Both the position numbers and the translations under genes were made by a program. DNA of 64,000 bases from Ochotona curzoniae (Eukaryota; Chordata; Mammalia; Lagomorpha; Ochotonidae). The notes beneath the pieces are model-generated. The model searched no databases. It was not told the origin of the DNA and worked only from the letters and a program-made list of their open reading frames with translations. Location: positions 71,156,501 through 71,220,500 of the forward strand of contig NW_024466599.1 in the NCBI RefSeq assembly GCF_017591425.1, in the 5' to 3' direction. Positions 1 through 10,719 of the stretch are shown one piece after another (positions within the stretch are counted from its first letter, which is position 1; each line of letters opens with the position of its first letter).

Positions 1-468
1 CTTAGATATCCCACAGGTTTCGGAGGCACTTGATGATCACCTAGTGGGCAATATAGCAGGCACAACCAAGATTGCTGTAGTCACGTCACATTATAGTTTA
101 TAGCACAGTCAGTTAATTGCACTGGCAATTCAGCAAAGGGGGACCTCCAACCATCCCATGAACGAAGTGGCTGCTCTCTGAACTCCGTAGCCTCTCTGGC
201 TTACCCTTGGGACCAGTCCACCACTTGGCTATCCTCCTCTGTGTGGTCACTATCGACCAGTAGAGTGCACTAAGCTAATTCAGCAATAGCCTTCACCTAT
301 TACAGGCTGCCAGATCAAGTACAGGAAAATACGTTGAATTTACACTGAAGACAAACAAGCAATAACTTTGAGTACAAATATATTCCAAATATTGCATGGG
401 ATATACTTACACTAAACAAAAAAATGTGTTTAAATATTTAAATATTAAACGGCATGCCTTTTGTTTCT
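1..468. other. Unassigned DNA, AT-rich in second half
   Basis: No gene or repeat recognised with confidence. Bases 320-468 are AT-rich and, read on the minus strand, would lie just downstream of the possible coding remnant at 469-947. No clear AATAAA polyadenylation signal with a following A-tail is visible there, so a processed-pseudogene tail is not supported. Confidence 0.5.
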
Positions 469-947
469 CTATGGTGAATCGGGGATCCCGTGGTAGAGGG
501 CTGGCTTCTCCTTGAGCAGTTTGAAGCCGCTGAGCACTGAGTTCCACTGTTGGGAGCCACCAGATGTGACTGGCTTGCCTTCTCCTTCAGCTGGGGCAGT
601 GCTGCTGCTATCTGAGAGTGGACAGTTGTTCTCTGCTTTGATCTTCCCCAAGCTGTTCTTCCTTAGCCTCCGGATTAGGGCTGTTCCTTCCAGGTCTCCT
701 GTCTCCTCGTTGGTCCTGGCTCTGGGTCCAGTGTTGTTACTCACTACCTTTACGACTTCAGCTTGTTTCCATCAGGGGTTGTGTGCAGAGTGGGTCTTCC
801 TGGGTCAGAGTGAGGAGGATGAGGAGAAAGATTCTCCCCTTCTGCTGAGACCCCTACCCGAAAGCTCCATGCTCCCGGACAGTCCTTTGCCAGGTGGACT
901 CTAACCAGCTGAGTGGGGTCATCAGGGAACATGAGGGAAGAGGACAA
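469..947 (-). pseudogene. Possible decayed coding sequence or retrocopy, unidentified
   Basis: I do not recognise the source gene. On the minus strand, a 91-codon open stretch (469-744) ends in a stop. In that frame the open reading extends a few codons upstream of its ATG, with residues AEVVKVVSNN. The preceding 65-codon stretch (750-947) is in another frame and ends at TAA near 750 after PTLHTTPDGNKLKS. Joining the two needs a one- or two-base shift near 755-765. The composition is protein-like: hydrophilic, Ser/Pro/Lys-rich, with a basic RRLRKNSLGKI patch and a Ser-run SDSSSTAPAEGEG. No domain, signal peptide or membrane segment is visible. Upstream of 947 the frames are closed by stops. 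It could be a retrocopy fragment, a terminal exon with errors, or chance open frame in moderately GC-rich DNA. No splice structure or poly(A) tail decides this. Confidence 0.25.
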
Positions 948-2200
948 GGAGGCTTCCTTGGCAGCCTGTGGTACTTCACCACAGCCTCCCCTGCAACTGA
1001 GTCAGGATGCATCTGCTGCAGCGAGCTTCTCTGGATGGGGAGAGGGCAGCATCCTCCACTTCAGCCCCCTTCTCTCCCAGAGGGCTTTATCTGTGCAATG
1101 ACCATCCTGGCTTCATGTGTGAACAATTATGTAAGATTTCAATATCCATCTTATGTCAATCCAGTGCTGCATCTTTTTGAGTTCTTACTATATGCTCAGG
1201 ACAGCACTGGGTTCATATCACCAAGATGAGAGAACTGCAGACTCTTTCTTCAAGTCACTTCAGTGTTATTTTCTAACAAAGTTATGGAAATGGGCAGTGC
1301 TCAAACCCTACTCAAACTCTGCCTCCTTTTGAATATTCATTACGGCACCACCCCAAGCATTATCCTATATGCCTCAGGAGGGTACAAAGGGAAGGAATGA
1401 GGGGAAGGCCTAGCCTTCATTTTTCCCCTCTTTGTTGAAGCTTTTTTCCATAGAGGCTTTTGCATTGTTACTGTTGCATGTTTTTCCTTGGGAATGGGTA
1501 CTTTGGGGGGGCCTTTCTGTGGACTCCTCTTTTGCCAATGCATGACTTGATTCTTGAGCTGGCACTTTCATTTTGCTTTGAATAAATCCTGCTCTTCAGC
1601 ACATCCTGGGGCCTCTGCCTTTGCATCCTTTCCTGCATGGAGAAAAGACCCTGCAGTAAGCCACCTGGGAGTCATCCTCCCCACCAACACAGCACTGACA
1701 CGGGATCACCAGGAATGAGATGTCAGCAAATGAGCTTGGGGATGAGGAGGACACAGACATTCAGTCCACAACACTATGAGATGGAGGGAAAATATCTTTT
1801 TAAGCAGCACACATTTGCAGGAAATGACTTCCTCCAGCCTACTCAGGGGCACCATGGAAACCCAACACAGGAAGCTGCCTGTCTGAGAACTCATTTTCCA
1901 TAAGCACCTGCCACATCCCTGGACACCTCCTTTCCTCGCCCATCTCTTCTGCTCTTCGCCAGCAAACTCTGGCTGGGCTAGTTTGAGCTAATTACGGAGC
2001 ACTAAAGTGACTGATTTTTACATGTTGGCCCTGCTCAGTGCTGCTCAAAGCATTCCAAATGGAACTAGGTGGGAGTGAAACACTGGTATTCTCATGATCT
2101 CATCTACAAGATTTCTTCAAGGAGGCAAAAATAAGCTCCTTGCCCCAGCCACCTAGCTGGATAAGAAGTTTCTCATTCATGTTAAATATGTCAATTGGAA
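948..2200. other. Unassigned DNA; possible MIR scrap near 1150-1215
   Basis: No gene is supported. Bases 1165-1215 contain 'gagttcttactatatgctcaggacagcactggg', which resembles the MIR core (a common ancient mammalian SINE) but is too short and diverged to be sure. The remaining short open frames have no recognisable features. Confidence 0.4.
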
Positions 2201-2229
2201 AAGGTGGTTAGAGTGACAATCACTAACAG

Positions 2230-2500
2230 TGTCCCTGGAAGCAGACAGAAAAAGCATATGAAGCAGCAAGGAGGGGGTCACCATAGATCAGGGGAGGGGA
2301 CCTTTATCTGCTAAGGGCTATTGGATATTTATAATGCTTTTTCATGGGCCATACCAAATTAGCAACTTAAAAATGAGCCTGTTATAGATTGATTGAATTC
2401 TTGAGCTCCACCTGCGGTTGCCTTGGCAGAATCAGACCAAATGATTTTGCAGGTCATACAGGGTCCGTGGATGACATGCTTGCCACCCTTGCCACAGAGC
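2230..2500. repeat. Possible old interspersed repeat, class unclear
   Basis: The stretch with 'gggctattggatattt' and 'catgggccataccaaatta' has the feel of a dispersed mammalian or lagomorph repeat, but I cannot name its family. Open frames that cross it on both strands run into the SINE downstream and are not credible genes. Confidence 0.25.
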
Positions 2501-2712
2501 CGCAGCAGAGACAGAGCTGCCCTCACTGGCCCTGTAGGACAGGAGCTCTGGTGGGCCACTTGAGCAGGGACACCAGCATGGATGTCATGCTGTCTCCCAC
2601 AGCAAGGTCCCCAGCTACCGAGTCAGCTGGCATCATTACACAGCAATGGGACCCTGCTCTGTTGGAGGCTGGTGGAGGTGTACACTACAATAAGAAAGCA
2701 CGAGTCACTTGG

Positions 2713-3017
2713 GTTTTTTCTTTTTTATTGGAAAGTGAGATTTACAGAGAGAAGGAGAGGCAAGTTCATTCCCAAAGTAGCTGCAGCAACCAGAATTGAG
2801 CTGATCTGAAGCCAGGAGTCAGGAGCCAGGAGCCTCTTCAGGGTCTCCCACACGGGTGCAGGGTCCCAAGGCCTTGGGCTGTCCTCCACTGCTTTCCCAA
2901 GCCACAAGCAGGGAGCTGGAAGGGAAATGGATCTGCCAGGATCAGAAACAGTGCCCATATGGGATCCTGGCATGTGCAAGGTGAGGACTTTTGGCACTAG
3001 GCTACCGCACCAGGCCT
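2713..3017 (-). mobile_element. CSINE (lagomorph tRNA-derived SINE), near full length
   Basis: Read in reverse, it runs from a T-rich tract with 'attggaaagtgagatttacagag' to the head motif ending 'ccgcaccaggcct'. The conserved 'cccaaggccttgggctgtcc' and 'cccatatgggatcctgg' blocks are present. Direct repeats flank it: gagtcacttgg (2702-2712) and gagccacttgg (3018-3028), one mismatch, which fits a target-site duplication made by LINE-driven insertion. Confidence 0.9.
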
Positions 3018-3029
3018 GAGCCACTTGGT

Positions 3030-3740
3030 TTTTATATATGGCTCTCTGTAGGTAGGTTGCAGAGCAATTTGCTTCCGTTAACTCACTTGTCTCTTCGTTA
3101 TGCCTTAAAACAGTCAGACATACAGGGCATTTGGGGAAAGGAATGCTAGCTGGTTTCAAAGAGCATCTTAGAATCTCAGCTTCTGGCTCAGCCTCAGATT
3201 ACTGTGTGGCTTGGAGGGAACCTCCAGGCCCCTGCATGTTTGGGAGGTGGGGACTGTATCACAACCAACATCAAAAGAGACCTGCGCTCCGGGCTCTCTG
3301 TCTTTGTAGGAAGATCTCTGATTTATCCAGATGTCCTCGTGGGGTCCATTGTAGTCATGTGTTTTGTTTGCTCAACCTCCCTTTGTGGAACTAGCCCGCT
3401 TCACCCTCTCTGCTTCACCCTCAGTCTAAATGATTCAGAAAGGGGATGGGCATGTGATCCAGACCAGGCCAATCAGAACAGTGTGTGTTCCTGAACATAT
3501 AACTCAGGTTGGACCAATCGGAAAGCATCTAGGATTTTTATGGATATACTGGGGCTGCTAATTAAGCTGGTGGAATATAAGCTACCTTTGTTATCACTGG
3601 GGAATGCAACCTATGCAGAGGAAACTGTCTACAGTTGTGAGAGCTAGAATACACTGATCACGTGGTTCTAGGACCAGAGTCAGTCACCCAATCCAGCTTG
3701 GTTTTAGTTTTGCAACTAAAGGAATTCTGCTCCACAACCT
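3030..3740. other. Unassigned, with possible ancient LTR-like piece at 3425-3660
   Basis: No gene is supported. Bases 3440-3530 carry 'gggcatgtgatccagaccag' followed by two CCAAT-box-like motifs (ggccaatcagaac and ggaccaatcggaa). This wording is familiar from old mammalian dispersed repeats, but the family is not certain. Confidence 0.35.
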
Positions 3741-3744
3741 CACT

Positions 3745-3850
3745 GAATAATCTTGAACAAGTTGTATTTCTCAGACTCAGTTTCTTCAGGGGAATAAAAT
3801 GTCCCACCAACACCTATGAAGACAATCACAGGATTAAGGATAGATTATTT
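3745..3850 (-). mobile_element. MIR fragment
   Basis: 'cttgaacaagttgtatttct' followed by 'cagactcagtttcttcaggg' matches the antisense MIR pattern (a 'cttgggcaagttacttaacc' / 'gcctcagtttcctcatctg' type sequence). Diverged and partial. Confidence 0.55.
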
Positions 3851-4678
3851 CCTGGGCTGCACAAATCTTTTTTTTTTTTTTTCCCCAGCTTCCTTTTGTA
3901 ACAGAGCGAACACAACTGCTTAACTTCCTAGGAACTGCGATAGAGAAGAGGAAAGTATGGAAAGAAACTTGCACAGCTAGATAGGATCATTTTTTCTTTA
4001 AGTGTACCTTTTTTTTTTCTCAAGATGACCGTAGATTCAGATGCAGTGATAAGAAGCAGCACAGAAAGTTCCCTTACACCCTTCACTCAGTTTCCCCCAA
4101 TAGGAGCACAGCATAATAGCACAATCAAGAAATCTTGATGCCGTAAGTCAAGCTTATTCAAATTTCTTCCCTGTAACACGCACGCAGCTGTGTGTGTAGG
4201 GGTGTTTGTATACTTAGTGCAATGTAATGTGAATTCATCACAACATTTCCTTGTGCAGTCCTTGTTCACCTTAGACACCTCCCACCGTTTCCTCTTGCAG
4301 GCTCCTAGTAGCCACTGATCCGCTGTTGATCTGCTATTCTATCACTTCCCAAACATTCTGTAAATGGGATCCTAAGGGACCTAACTTTTGAGACTGGCAC
4401 TTTTCTGTTAGTGGAGCTGCATTGGGATCCAACCAACTTGTAGTTTCTTCCTTTTGTTGCTGAGGAGTGTTAACGTGATAGGGACATACCACAGTGAACG
4501 GAGATCTGAGTTGTCTCCAGTTTTTGTTTTGGCCATGACAAACTAACTCTCTATGAACATTGTATATAAGCTATCACAGAAATGCAAGTTTTCATTTCTG
4601 TGGGATAAATGCCCAAGAGTGTAATGAGACAAATACATTTTTAGTTTCATTTGTTTACTTTTTGTCTCCTTCTCTCTC

Positions 4679-4728
4679 TAAAGTTTTATTTATTTATTCA
4701 TTTATTTGAAAGGTGAAATGACACACAC

Positions 4729-4816
<88 letters not shown>

Positions 4817-5090
4817 ATTGATTGATTGATTTTCCATTCTCTGGTTTGCATCCCAAATGGCCACAGTGGCCAGAGCAGGGCTGGGCTGAGCCAGGAGTCA
4901 GGAGCTCCATCCTAATCTTCCACATAGGAGACAGGAACTCCAACCCTTGAGCCCCCCTCCTCTGCTTTCTCAGGTACATTACCAAGGAAATGGATCAAAA
5001 GTAGAGCAACGAGGATTCAAACTGTGGTTCCAATATGGGATGTTGGCACTGCAAGGTCAGCTTGCTGCACTGCCGTGCTGGTTCTCAGCT
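4679..5090 (-). mobile_element. CSINE, older subtype, with internal microsatellite
   Basis: It starts with a T-rich tail and 'tttgaaaggtgaaatgacac', then a long microsatellite, then 'ggttcgcatccc'-like SINE body, 'ggagtcaggagctccat' and the head end near 'ctgcactgccgtgctgg'. It lies inside the minus-strand LINE-1, so it is younger than that element. Confidence 0.8.
4723..4830. repeat. Compound microsatellite (CA)n(TA)n(GA)n(ATTG)n
   Basis: A short CA run is followed by about 40 bases of TA, about 34 bases of GA and five GATT units. It sits in the 3' portion of the SINE, where CSINE tails often seed microsatellites. Short open frames rich in Ile-Tyr and Leu-Ser here are artefacts of this repeat. 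Confidence 0.95.
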
Positions 5091-6289
5091 TTAGTTTTAA
5101 AAGAACTGGTTGTCAAAATGATTGAACCAGTTTTCATTCGCAGCAAGAATGTTCACGTGGTCCCTGTGCTCGCCCGCATGCTCAGCAGCGCTTGGTGTCA
5201 CCTCCAGATTGCACTGTAGCCATTCTTGTAGGTGTGTGCTGATCTTTCACTGTGGTTTTAAATGCAAGTTTTGAAATGGTTAGTGATGTTGAGTGTCTTT
5301 TCAGATGCTTATCTACCATCTGTATGTCTTGTTTGGTGAGAGGCCTGTACGTGCCTCTTGTCCCCTTTCTGCTTGGGTGGTTGGGGCTTAAGACCCGTGA
5401 TGTTTTCTAGATACAAATTCTTTGTCTAAGATGTGATTTGCAAATATTCTTCCAACCTGTAATTTGTGATTTTGAAAAAATAACCTTGACATGAGTTTTA
5501 TTGAGCAACTGTTTCAATTTATGGTTTATCATTTAGATATGATTTATCATTCTTTTCTTTTATGAGTTATGCTTTTGGTATCAATTCTAAAAATTTTTTG
5601 TCCAGTCTTAATCACTCTAGATTTTCTCCTATTTTTCCCATGCCATTTTTATCAGTATTAGTATTTTTTTCATCTTATATTTACGTATATTCTTTGTTTT
5701 TGTTTAATTTATAAGATTTTAAGTTCAAGTTGTGACTATTTATTTTTCTGCCTGCAAATGCCCAATTGCTCCTGCACCATTTATGGGAAGGGCAATCCCA
5801 CATCCACTGCGTTGCTTTTACTTTCTGCCAACAGTTATGTGGGCATATTCTGAATCTGCCTCTGGGTTTTCTGTTCTATGCCACCGAGGTGTGTATTTCC
5901 ACTGCTCCATCACAGTACGTGGGGTACTATAGCCATCCACGGAGAGCTCGTTAACAGAGTGATTCCTCCTACTTTATTCTGGTCAATAGAGTTTTGAGTA
6001 TTTAAGGCCTTTCTACATACATTTTAGATGAAGCCTGCACAAGTCATAAAACAAAAAATGATGAGAATTGACATCTAAAGAGTGGGATTTTTTTTTAAAT
6101 TTAGGCATTAACATTTCTCCACTTCGCCCAAATTTGAAATTTAAGGTGTCCTTAATAGTTTTCTTTTTTCCCACAAACTTGTTCAGAGGGCTTTTTTTTT
6201 TTCTCCTCAGATGATTCTGGGATTAAGAATCTCTTTGGCACCAGATGAGCATCTATATCCTCATTTATAATTTTGACTTATTGTTTTGC

Positions 6290-7270
6290 ATGAAGGGTCG
6301 TTTTTCCCGTATATCATTTGCCTTCTGTGAAGTTCACACTCTTGTCTCCCTGTCAGTGTTCTCTGGCCAAGGCTTTTGGCCTTGAGCTCTCTTTGTAGAC
6401 ACAGCGGCTTCTTGAGCATTAACCTGCTGTCTGAAGGCACATTCATCTGCATTGGGAATTCAGAACTTGTTATGAAATGACCATCCTCTTCCAATCTGCC
6501 TTCGCATCCGTCTTCAGGCCATGCTGCTGCATCACGCTCTGCTGCTCACTCCTGCGTCGTCCAGCTAGTTGTACCTGTGGTAGCCAGCATCCTCCTTTTC
6601 TGAATCTTCACCAGCATCCATTTGCTTCCAGGATTCCTCAAGATCATGGTCAAAACCCTCTCTTTGAGCTTGCTCAAAGACTAGAATTTTCCTCCAAGAT
6701 AGTGGTTGTCTTTCATTGTCTGATTCTAATCATGAGAATCCAGGTCTTTAGTTTCTATGTTGTTTCTTATCTACACATGACATGCTACTATGTTTCCATC
6801 CTTTTGGTCTTCCTGTTGCCCTGAATTTCCTTTTTCCCTCTTTACATGTCTTTTTCTTAAATCTCATAAAAATAACTGTTAAATTCAATGGTCTTGGTTC
6901 CAGAGATGAATCTCATTTCAGCAAGCTCAGGTAAATGTTCAATGTTTCTAATGCATTTCTTTGCCTCTTTTAGATGAGGAAGGCACACTGAGTTTATATA
7001 AAATGCCGTGCTAGCCAATGAAGAGTTATCACTTTCCTTCTCGGTTTCCCTAGCTGCATCAGATGTCATGCAGTCAAGAGAATCCATTTCTGATAAAGTC
7101 CACAGTGATAACAAGAAGAGGCAGATGGTATTTGTGTGTTGATACAAAAGCTCAAGGTCGGAAAAAGTGGATCCGGTCCATTGCAATGGTCCCTAGGGAA
7201 CATGATTTCCTGCTATGTCCTTCTTGCATCTGTTTTCTCAACTGGTCCTCATTCCTTTGCAATGAAGGCA
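6290..7270 (-). pseudogene. Possible decayed retrocopy or exon cluster, unidentified
   Basis: Three protein-like pieces lie on the minus strand, separated by stops and shifts. At 6857-7110 the reading is MDSLDCMTSDAARETEKESD..., then a Leu/Lys-rich segment (HLKEAKKCIRNIEHLPELAE), closed by TAA. At 6565-6735 about 54 acidic codons include QPLSWRKILVFEQAQREGF and then EESWKQMDAGEDSEKEDAGY, before a stop. At 6310-6470 a third open patch includes QQVNAQEAAVSTKRAQGQKP and ends at a stop. The biased, low-hydrophobic, acidic/basic composition looks more like a nuclear or cytosolic protein than random sequence, but I cannot name the parent. The 120-base gap at 6740-6856 is AT-rich. Chance is not excluded. 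Confidence 0.25.
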
Positions 7271-7299
7271 TGTTGACGGTCTGTTTTACAGAGGAGTAG

Positions 7300-7790
7300 A
7301 CCGGAGCCCCAACAGACTGATGGAAATAGGAAACAACTTTTATCTAGGAACTGTCTGCAGTAATAGCTGTTGATGGGCTTTAAGGAAAAATTTCTCTTAC
7401 GCAATTTCTTCGGTGAATGACAATGGCTTAACCTCAGCCTGTTGCATTTGGCCGGTGGATTTATGATAAAGGTTGTGTATGGGGATTTTGGCATGGAGCT
7501 AAAGTTTTAGTGAAAAGAGAACACACCAATTAGAGAGTGTTTTTCAATGTATTCTGGGAAGAAATAATTAAAACCAAACTCCTATTGCTCTAAAGGAATA
7601 TGCAAAAGAAGCCAAGAGGCACCTGTCTCCAGGCACATCAGGAAGTAGAGATTCAAGCATTTGTGGAGTCCTCTCACTCCATCTCTCAGGTTTTCTGCAT
7701 CTTTATTAGCCAGCAGGCTCTCCTTGCATGGGAGTACAGAGGGTGACCAGCAGCCCTCAGTTTATACTGTCTCCAAGGCGGAAGTCCCAA
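7300..7790. other. Unassigned DNA
   Basis: No repeat, RNA gene or credible coding stretch was recognised. The short open frames have no domains. Confidence 0.5.
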
Positions 7791-7796
7791 GTTGTA

Positions 7797-8052
7797 ATCT
7801 TCCATCTACTCATGGAAATAACCATAACAGCCAAAGCTGTGTCAATCTGAGGCTATGAGCCAGGGGTTTCTTCTGGGTCTCCCACATGGGTACAGGGGGT
7901 CTAAGCACTTGGGCCATCCTCTATGACTTTCCTAGGAGCATTAATAAGGAGATGGATTGGAAATGGAGCAGCCTGGATTTGAACCCATATCCACATGAGT
8001 TGCTGGCACCACAGGCAGCAGCTATACTGATGACACCACAGCACCAACCCCC
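7797..8052 (-). mobile_element. CSINE, older diverged copy
   Basis: 'taatcttccatctactcatg' through 'gggtctcccacatgggtaca', 'gccatcctctatgactttcc' and the head end 'acaccacagcaccaaccc' follow the reverse CSINE order. The A-tail end is lost. Confidence 0.75.
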
Positions 8053-8059
8053 AACTTTG

Positions 8060-8980
8060 AATAATACGAAGCAGATCAATGTTGTGGTGCTTGACTTCAG
8101 AGTGTAGTTTAAATCAAGAGTCAGGGAAAGAACTCCAGGGAGGGAACAGCTGAGCTGAAAGCTGAACAACAGACAGGACCTGCTCTGGGAAAAGCTGGAG
8201 GGAAGAGCCTAACAGGCAGAGGGAATGACTGGGGCCAGGACCTGCAGGAGGAGCACATGTGGGGTTTTCCAGAAGAGCTTGGGAGCTGGTGTGGCTGGCC
8301 AGAGCAGACCGGGAAGAGAAGAAATGGCCAGCTCCCAAGGGCTCAGTTGGCCGGGAGTCTCAGCTGAGTACTTGGTGTGGCAGAAAGCCGTGGGTGGCCC
8401 CTGCAGGGAGTAATGTGGCTCGGTTCCTGCTGCTTGATGCCAAGACTTAGGGAGCAGAAGTTAGGAAGGCACTTGCAGCCTGGGGCCCCAAGTCAGCCCC
8501 TCTGCAGAAGCCTCCTTGTCTCCGGGTGGGATGCTGCTAAGGACCTCTCATTTCTCTGCTTATTGAACACCATCGTGGCTGCCCGTCAGCAAGTGACACT
8601 TTGTTGTTTTGCACTCTGAAACGAGCTGTCTGCCACTCAAAACTTTTCTCATTTGTCAACTTCTTAGATCTGCCTTTTGGCAAGGTGCAAGTTTCACAGG
8701 GAGTGCCTAATGAGAGAAGGAAAGGAAGCAAGTGTGGGGATAATGTGTATACTGAGCTGTAAACTACACAGTTGTTCCCTCACTCAACACAACTCAGGGT
8801 CCTGACGGTGGCCCGGGCCTCTCACCTGCAGCCACAACACTGTGGTCCACGTTTCTGTAACAGAGCCCAGCATAGCCAGTGGCAGTGTGATGGCCTGTTT
8901 CTACTTTGACAAGCTGAGAGCCTTGGGCAGATCCATCAGGAGAAAGCCCTGATGTTCAGCCTCCTTGTCCACAGCAGGGA
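8060..8980 (+). other. Unassigned, with a possible ancient interspersed repeat at 8125-8320
   Basis: 'aagagcctaacaggcagagg' followed by 'gaatgactggggccaggacctgcaggagg' and 'gagcttgggagctggtgtggctgg' resembles a widespread old mammalian repeat whose consensus has 'ttccaggcagagggaa' and 'ggccagtgtggctgg'. I cannot assign the family. No gene is supported in the rest. Confidence 0.35.
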
Positions 8981-8984
8981 GCTG

Positions 8985-9260
8985 CCTCATTCCATTTTCT
9001 GCTGCTCTGATAGGATGCCAGAGACTGGGTAATTCAGAAAAACCATTTTTTAAAAATTTACAATACTGGTTTATTTGATTTATACAGGGCCAGAATGTAT
9101 TGGGGGCCTTCACATTATGACATAGCACAATGGAAGGGAAAGAGCAAGGGAGTGTGAGAGAGAAAGAGGGAACAAACTTTGAACAGACTCACTCTCAAGA
9201 TAATGATGCTAATCTGTTCAGAAGGCATCTGGGTGAGCTGATGACCTACCTCTCAGCACA
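8985..9260 (-). mobile_element. MaLR-type LTR fragment (ERVL-MaLR)
   Basis: 'ctgctgctctgataggatgc' then 'agactgggtaattcagaaaa', 'ggtttatttg' and a purine-rich 'gagagagaaagagggaac' tract reproduce the antisense 3' part of MST/MLT-like LTRs. It is diverged, with an indel near 9045. No internal viral gene accompanies it. Confidence 0.7.
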
Positions 9261-9377
9261 GCAGGAGGTCGAATTTCCTGCACATGAACTTGGGACGACA
9301 TGTTCCCGTGGTAGCTGGGGTTAGTACTCACGGGGCAGGGTACAGAAGAAGTACTTGGTGGAATTGTCATGTGTTTT

Positions 9378-9704
9378 TTTTTTTGTAAAGATTTATTTAT
9401 GTTTATTGGAAAGTCAGCTATACCAAGAGGAAAGACAGAGAGAAAGTTCTTCCATCTGATGGTTCACACCCCAAGCAGCCGCAATGGCCAGTGCTGTGCC
9501 AATCTGAAGTCAGGAGACAGTAGCATTTTCTAGGTCTCCCATTTGGGTGCAGGGTCCCAAGGCTTTGGGCCATCTTTGCTTTCCCAGGCCACAGGCAGGG
9601 AACTGGATGGGAAGTGGGGCTGCTGAGATATGAACCAGTTCTCATACAGGATACTGGCGCATGCAAGGAGAGGACATTAGTCACTAGATTATCGTGGTGG
9701 GCCC
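9378..9704 (-). mobile_element. CSINE, near full length
   Basis: It begins with a T-run and 'gatttatttatgtttattgg', then 'cagggtcccaaggctttggg', 'aactggatgggaagtggggc' and ends with the head motif 'tcgtggtgggccc'. All parts are in reverse order, so the element is on the minus strand. Confidence 0.9.
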
Positions 9705-9839
9705 GTTGTGTTTGTTCTTTAAGTAACTCTACAGGAATGCTCTGACTCACATTGCAACTGAATTGTAGGATTGTTGCACACAATACTCTCTATTCCTCCC
9801 CCCAATAGTTTCTAACAGTAGCGTTAAACAGAGTAACAA

Positions 9840-9990
9840 TTAGTGATGTTCTAACTCCTAACAGTTAACTGGGGAGTGATTTACACTCTCCAAGTGCCTT
9901 ACATGTCCTCTAACACAAAATCTTCACAACCCTATTAATCTCATTTCATAGGAACCTGAACCCACCAGGTCACCCTGCTAATGGGTGGCT
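9840..9990 (+). mobile_element. MIR fragment
   Basis: 'ctccaagtgccttacatgtc' followed by 'aaatcttcacaaccctatta' and 'ctcatttcataggaacctga' matches the sense MIR core ('gctttacatgtattaactca', 'cctcacaacaaccctatgag'). Confidence 0.6.
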
Positions 9991-10195
9991 TGCGTCTTAG
10001 GACACAAGTTTTGTGACATGGAACAAGACACAGGAACTTCATGTTTGTCATCCAAACCTTATAATGTTGTCATGTTCTCTAAGCAGTTCTCTAAGCATGC
10101 TTCCACTGCATGGGAATATAAGATATTGTTATTTTTTTTTTTTACCTCATCTCCAATAGCTCCTTAAATTTCACCCATCAAATGCCCTTTGCCAA

Positions 10196-10705
10196 GTTGG
10201 GTGTTGTAGTGCAGTGGATTAAGCAGCTGCCTGTGATGCCTACATATAGGAATTTCCCTTTCTCCTTCTAGCTTTATTTCCACTAGAAAGGTAGACTTAC
10301 AAAGAGAAGAGACATAGAGAAAGATCTTCCACTCTCTGGTTCATTCCCCAAATGGCTGCCATAACCAGAGCTGAGCCAATGTGAAGCCAGGAGCTCCTTC
10401 CAGATCTCTCATGTAGGTGCAGGGTCCCAAGGCTTTGGGCCATCCTTGACTGCTTTCCCAGGCTACAATCAGGGAACTGGATGGGAAGTGGAGCAGCTGG
10501 GACATGAACCAGCGCCCATATGGGATCCCAGCATATGTAAGATGAGGATTTAGTCACTGAGCCATCATGCCGGGTCCCTGCCTCTCTTTCTGATACAATT
10601 TTCTGCTAATGCACTCGGGAGGCATCAGCTGTTGATTCAAGTGCTGGCGTCCCTGCTACCCATTTAGAAGATCAGGATGGAGTTCCTTATGAACATAGGA
10701 CCATT
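10196..10705 (+). mobile_element. Older CSINE split in two by a younger CSINE
   Basis: Bases 10196-10255 are the sense head ('gttgtagtgcagtggattaa'). Bases 10585-10705 resume the same element ('ttctgctaatgcactcggga', 'gctggcgtccctgctaccca', 'aggatggagttcc'). The break holds the reverse-oriented copy at 10269-10577. Order and reading direction make this one element interrupted after insertion. Confidence 0.8.
10269..10577 (-). mobile_element. CSINE inserted into an older CSINE
   Basis: It is reverse oriented: 'ctttatttccactagaaagg', 'cagggtcccaaggctttggg', 'actgcttt cccaggc'-type block, and the head end 'catcatgccgggtccc'. The surrounding sense SINE halves show that this copy arrived later. 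Confidence 0.88.
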
Positions 10706-10719
10706 CTGGGGGCGTTTAA

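Larger units (their letters stand above)
4020..6260 (-). mobile_element. Old LINE-1 3' region (ORF2 end plus 3' UTR), split by a SINE
   Basis: The reverse strand reads as a degenerate LINE-1. Diagnostic blocks include the complement of 'ttcatttctgtgggataaat' (4593-4612), 'gatgttgagtgtcttttcag' (5285-5304), 'cccaattgctcctgcaccat' (5760-5779) and 'gattcctcctactttattct' (5961-5980). These follow the order of the ORF2 C-terminal region and 3' UTR of old mammalian L1 families, with the 3' end at low coordinates. Stops and indels are frequent, so it is dead. A SINE with an embedded microsatellite interrupts it at 4679-5090. Confidence 0.85.

Noticed and set aside
2389..3159. Frames of 136 and 144 codons on opposite strands
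   Set aside because: Both run through the SINE at 2713-3017, whose translation gives similar frames in most copies.
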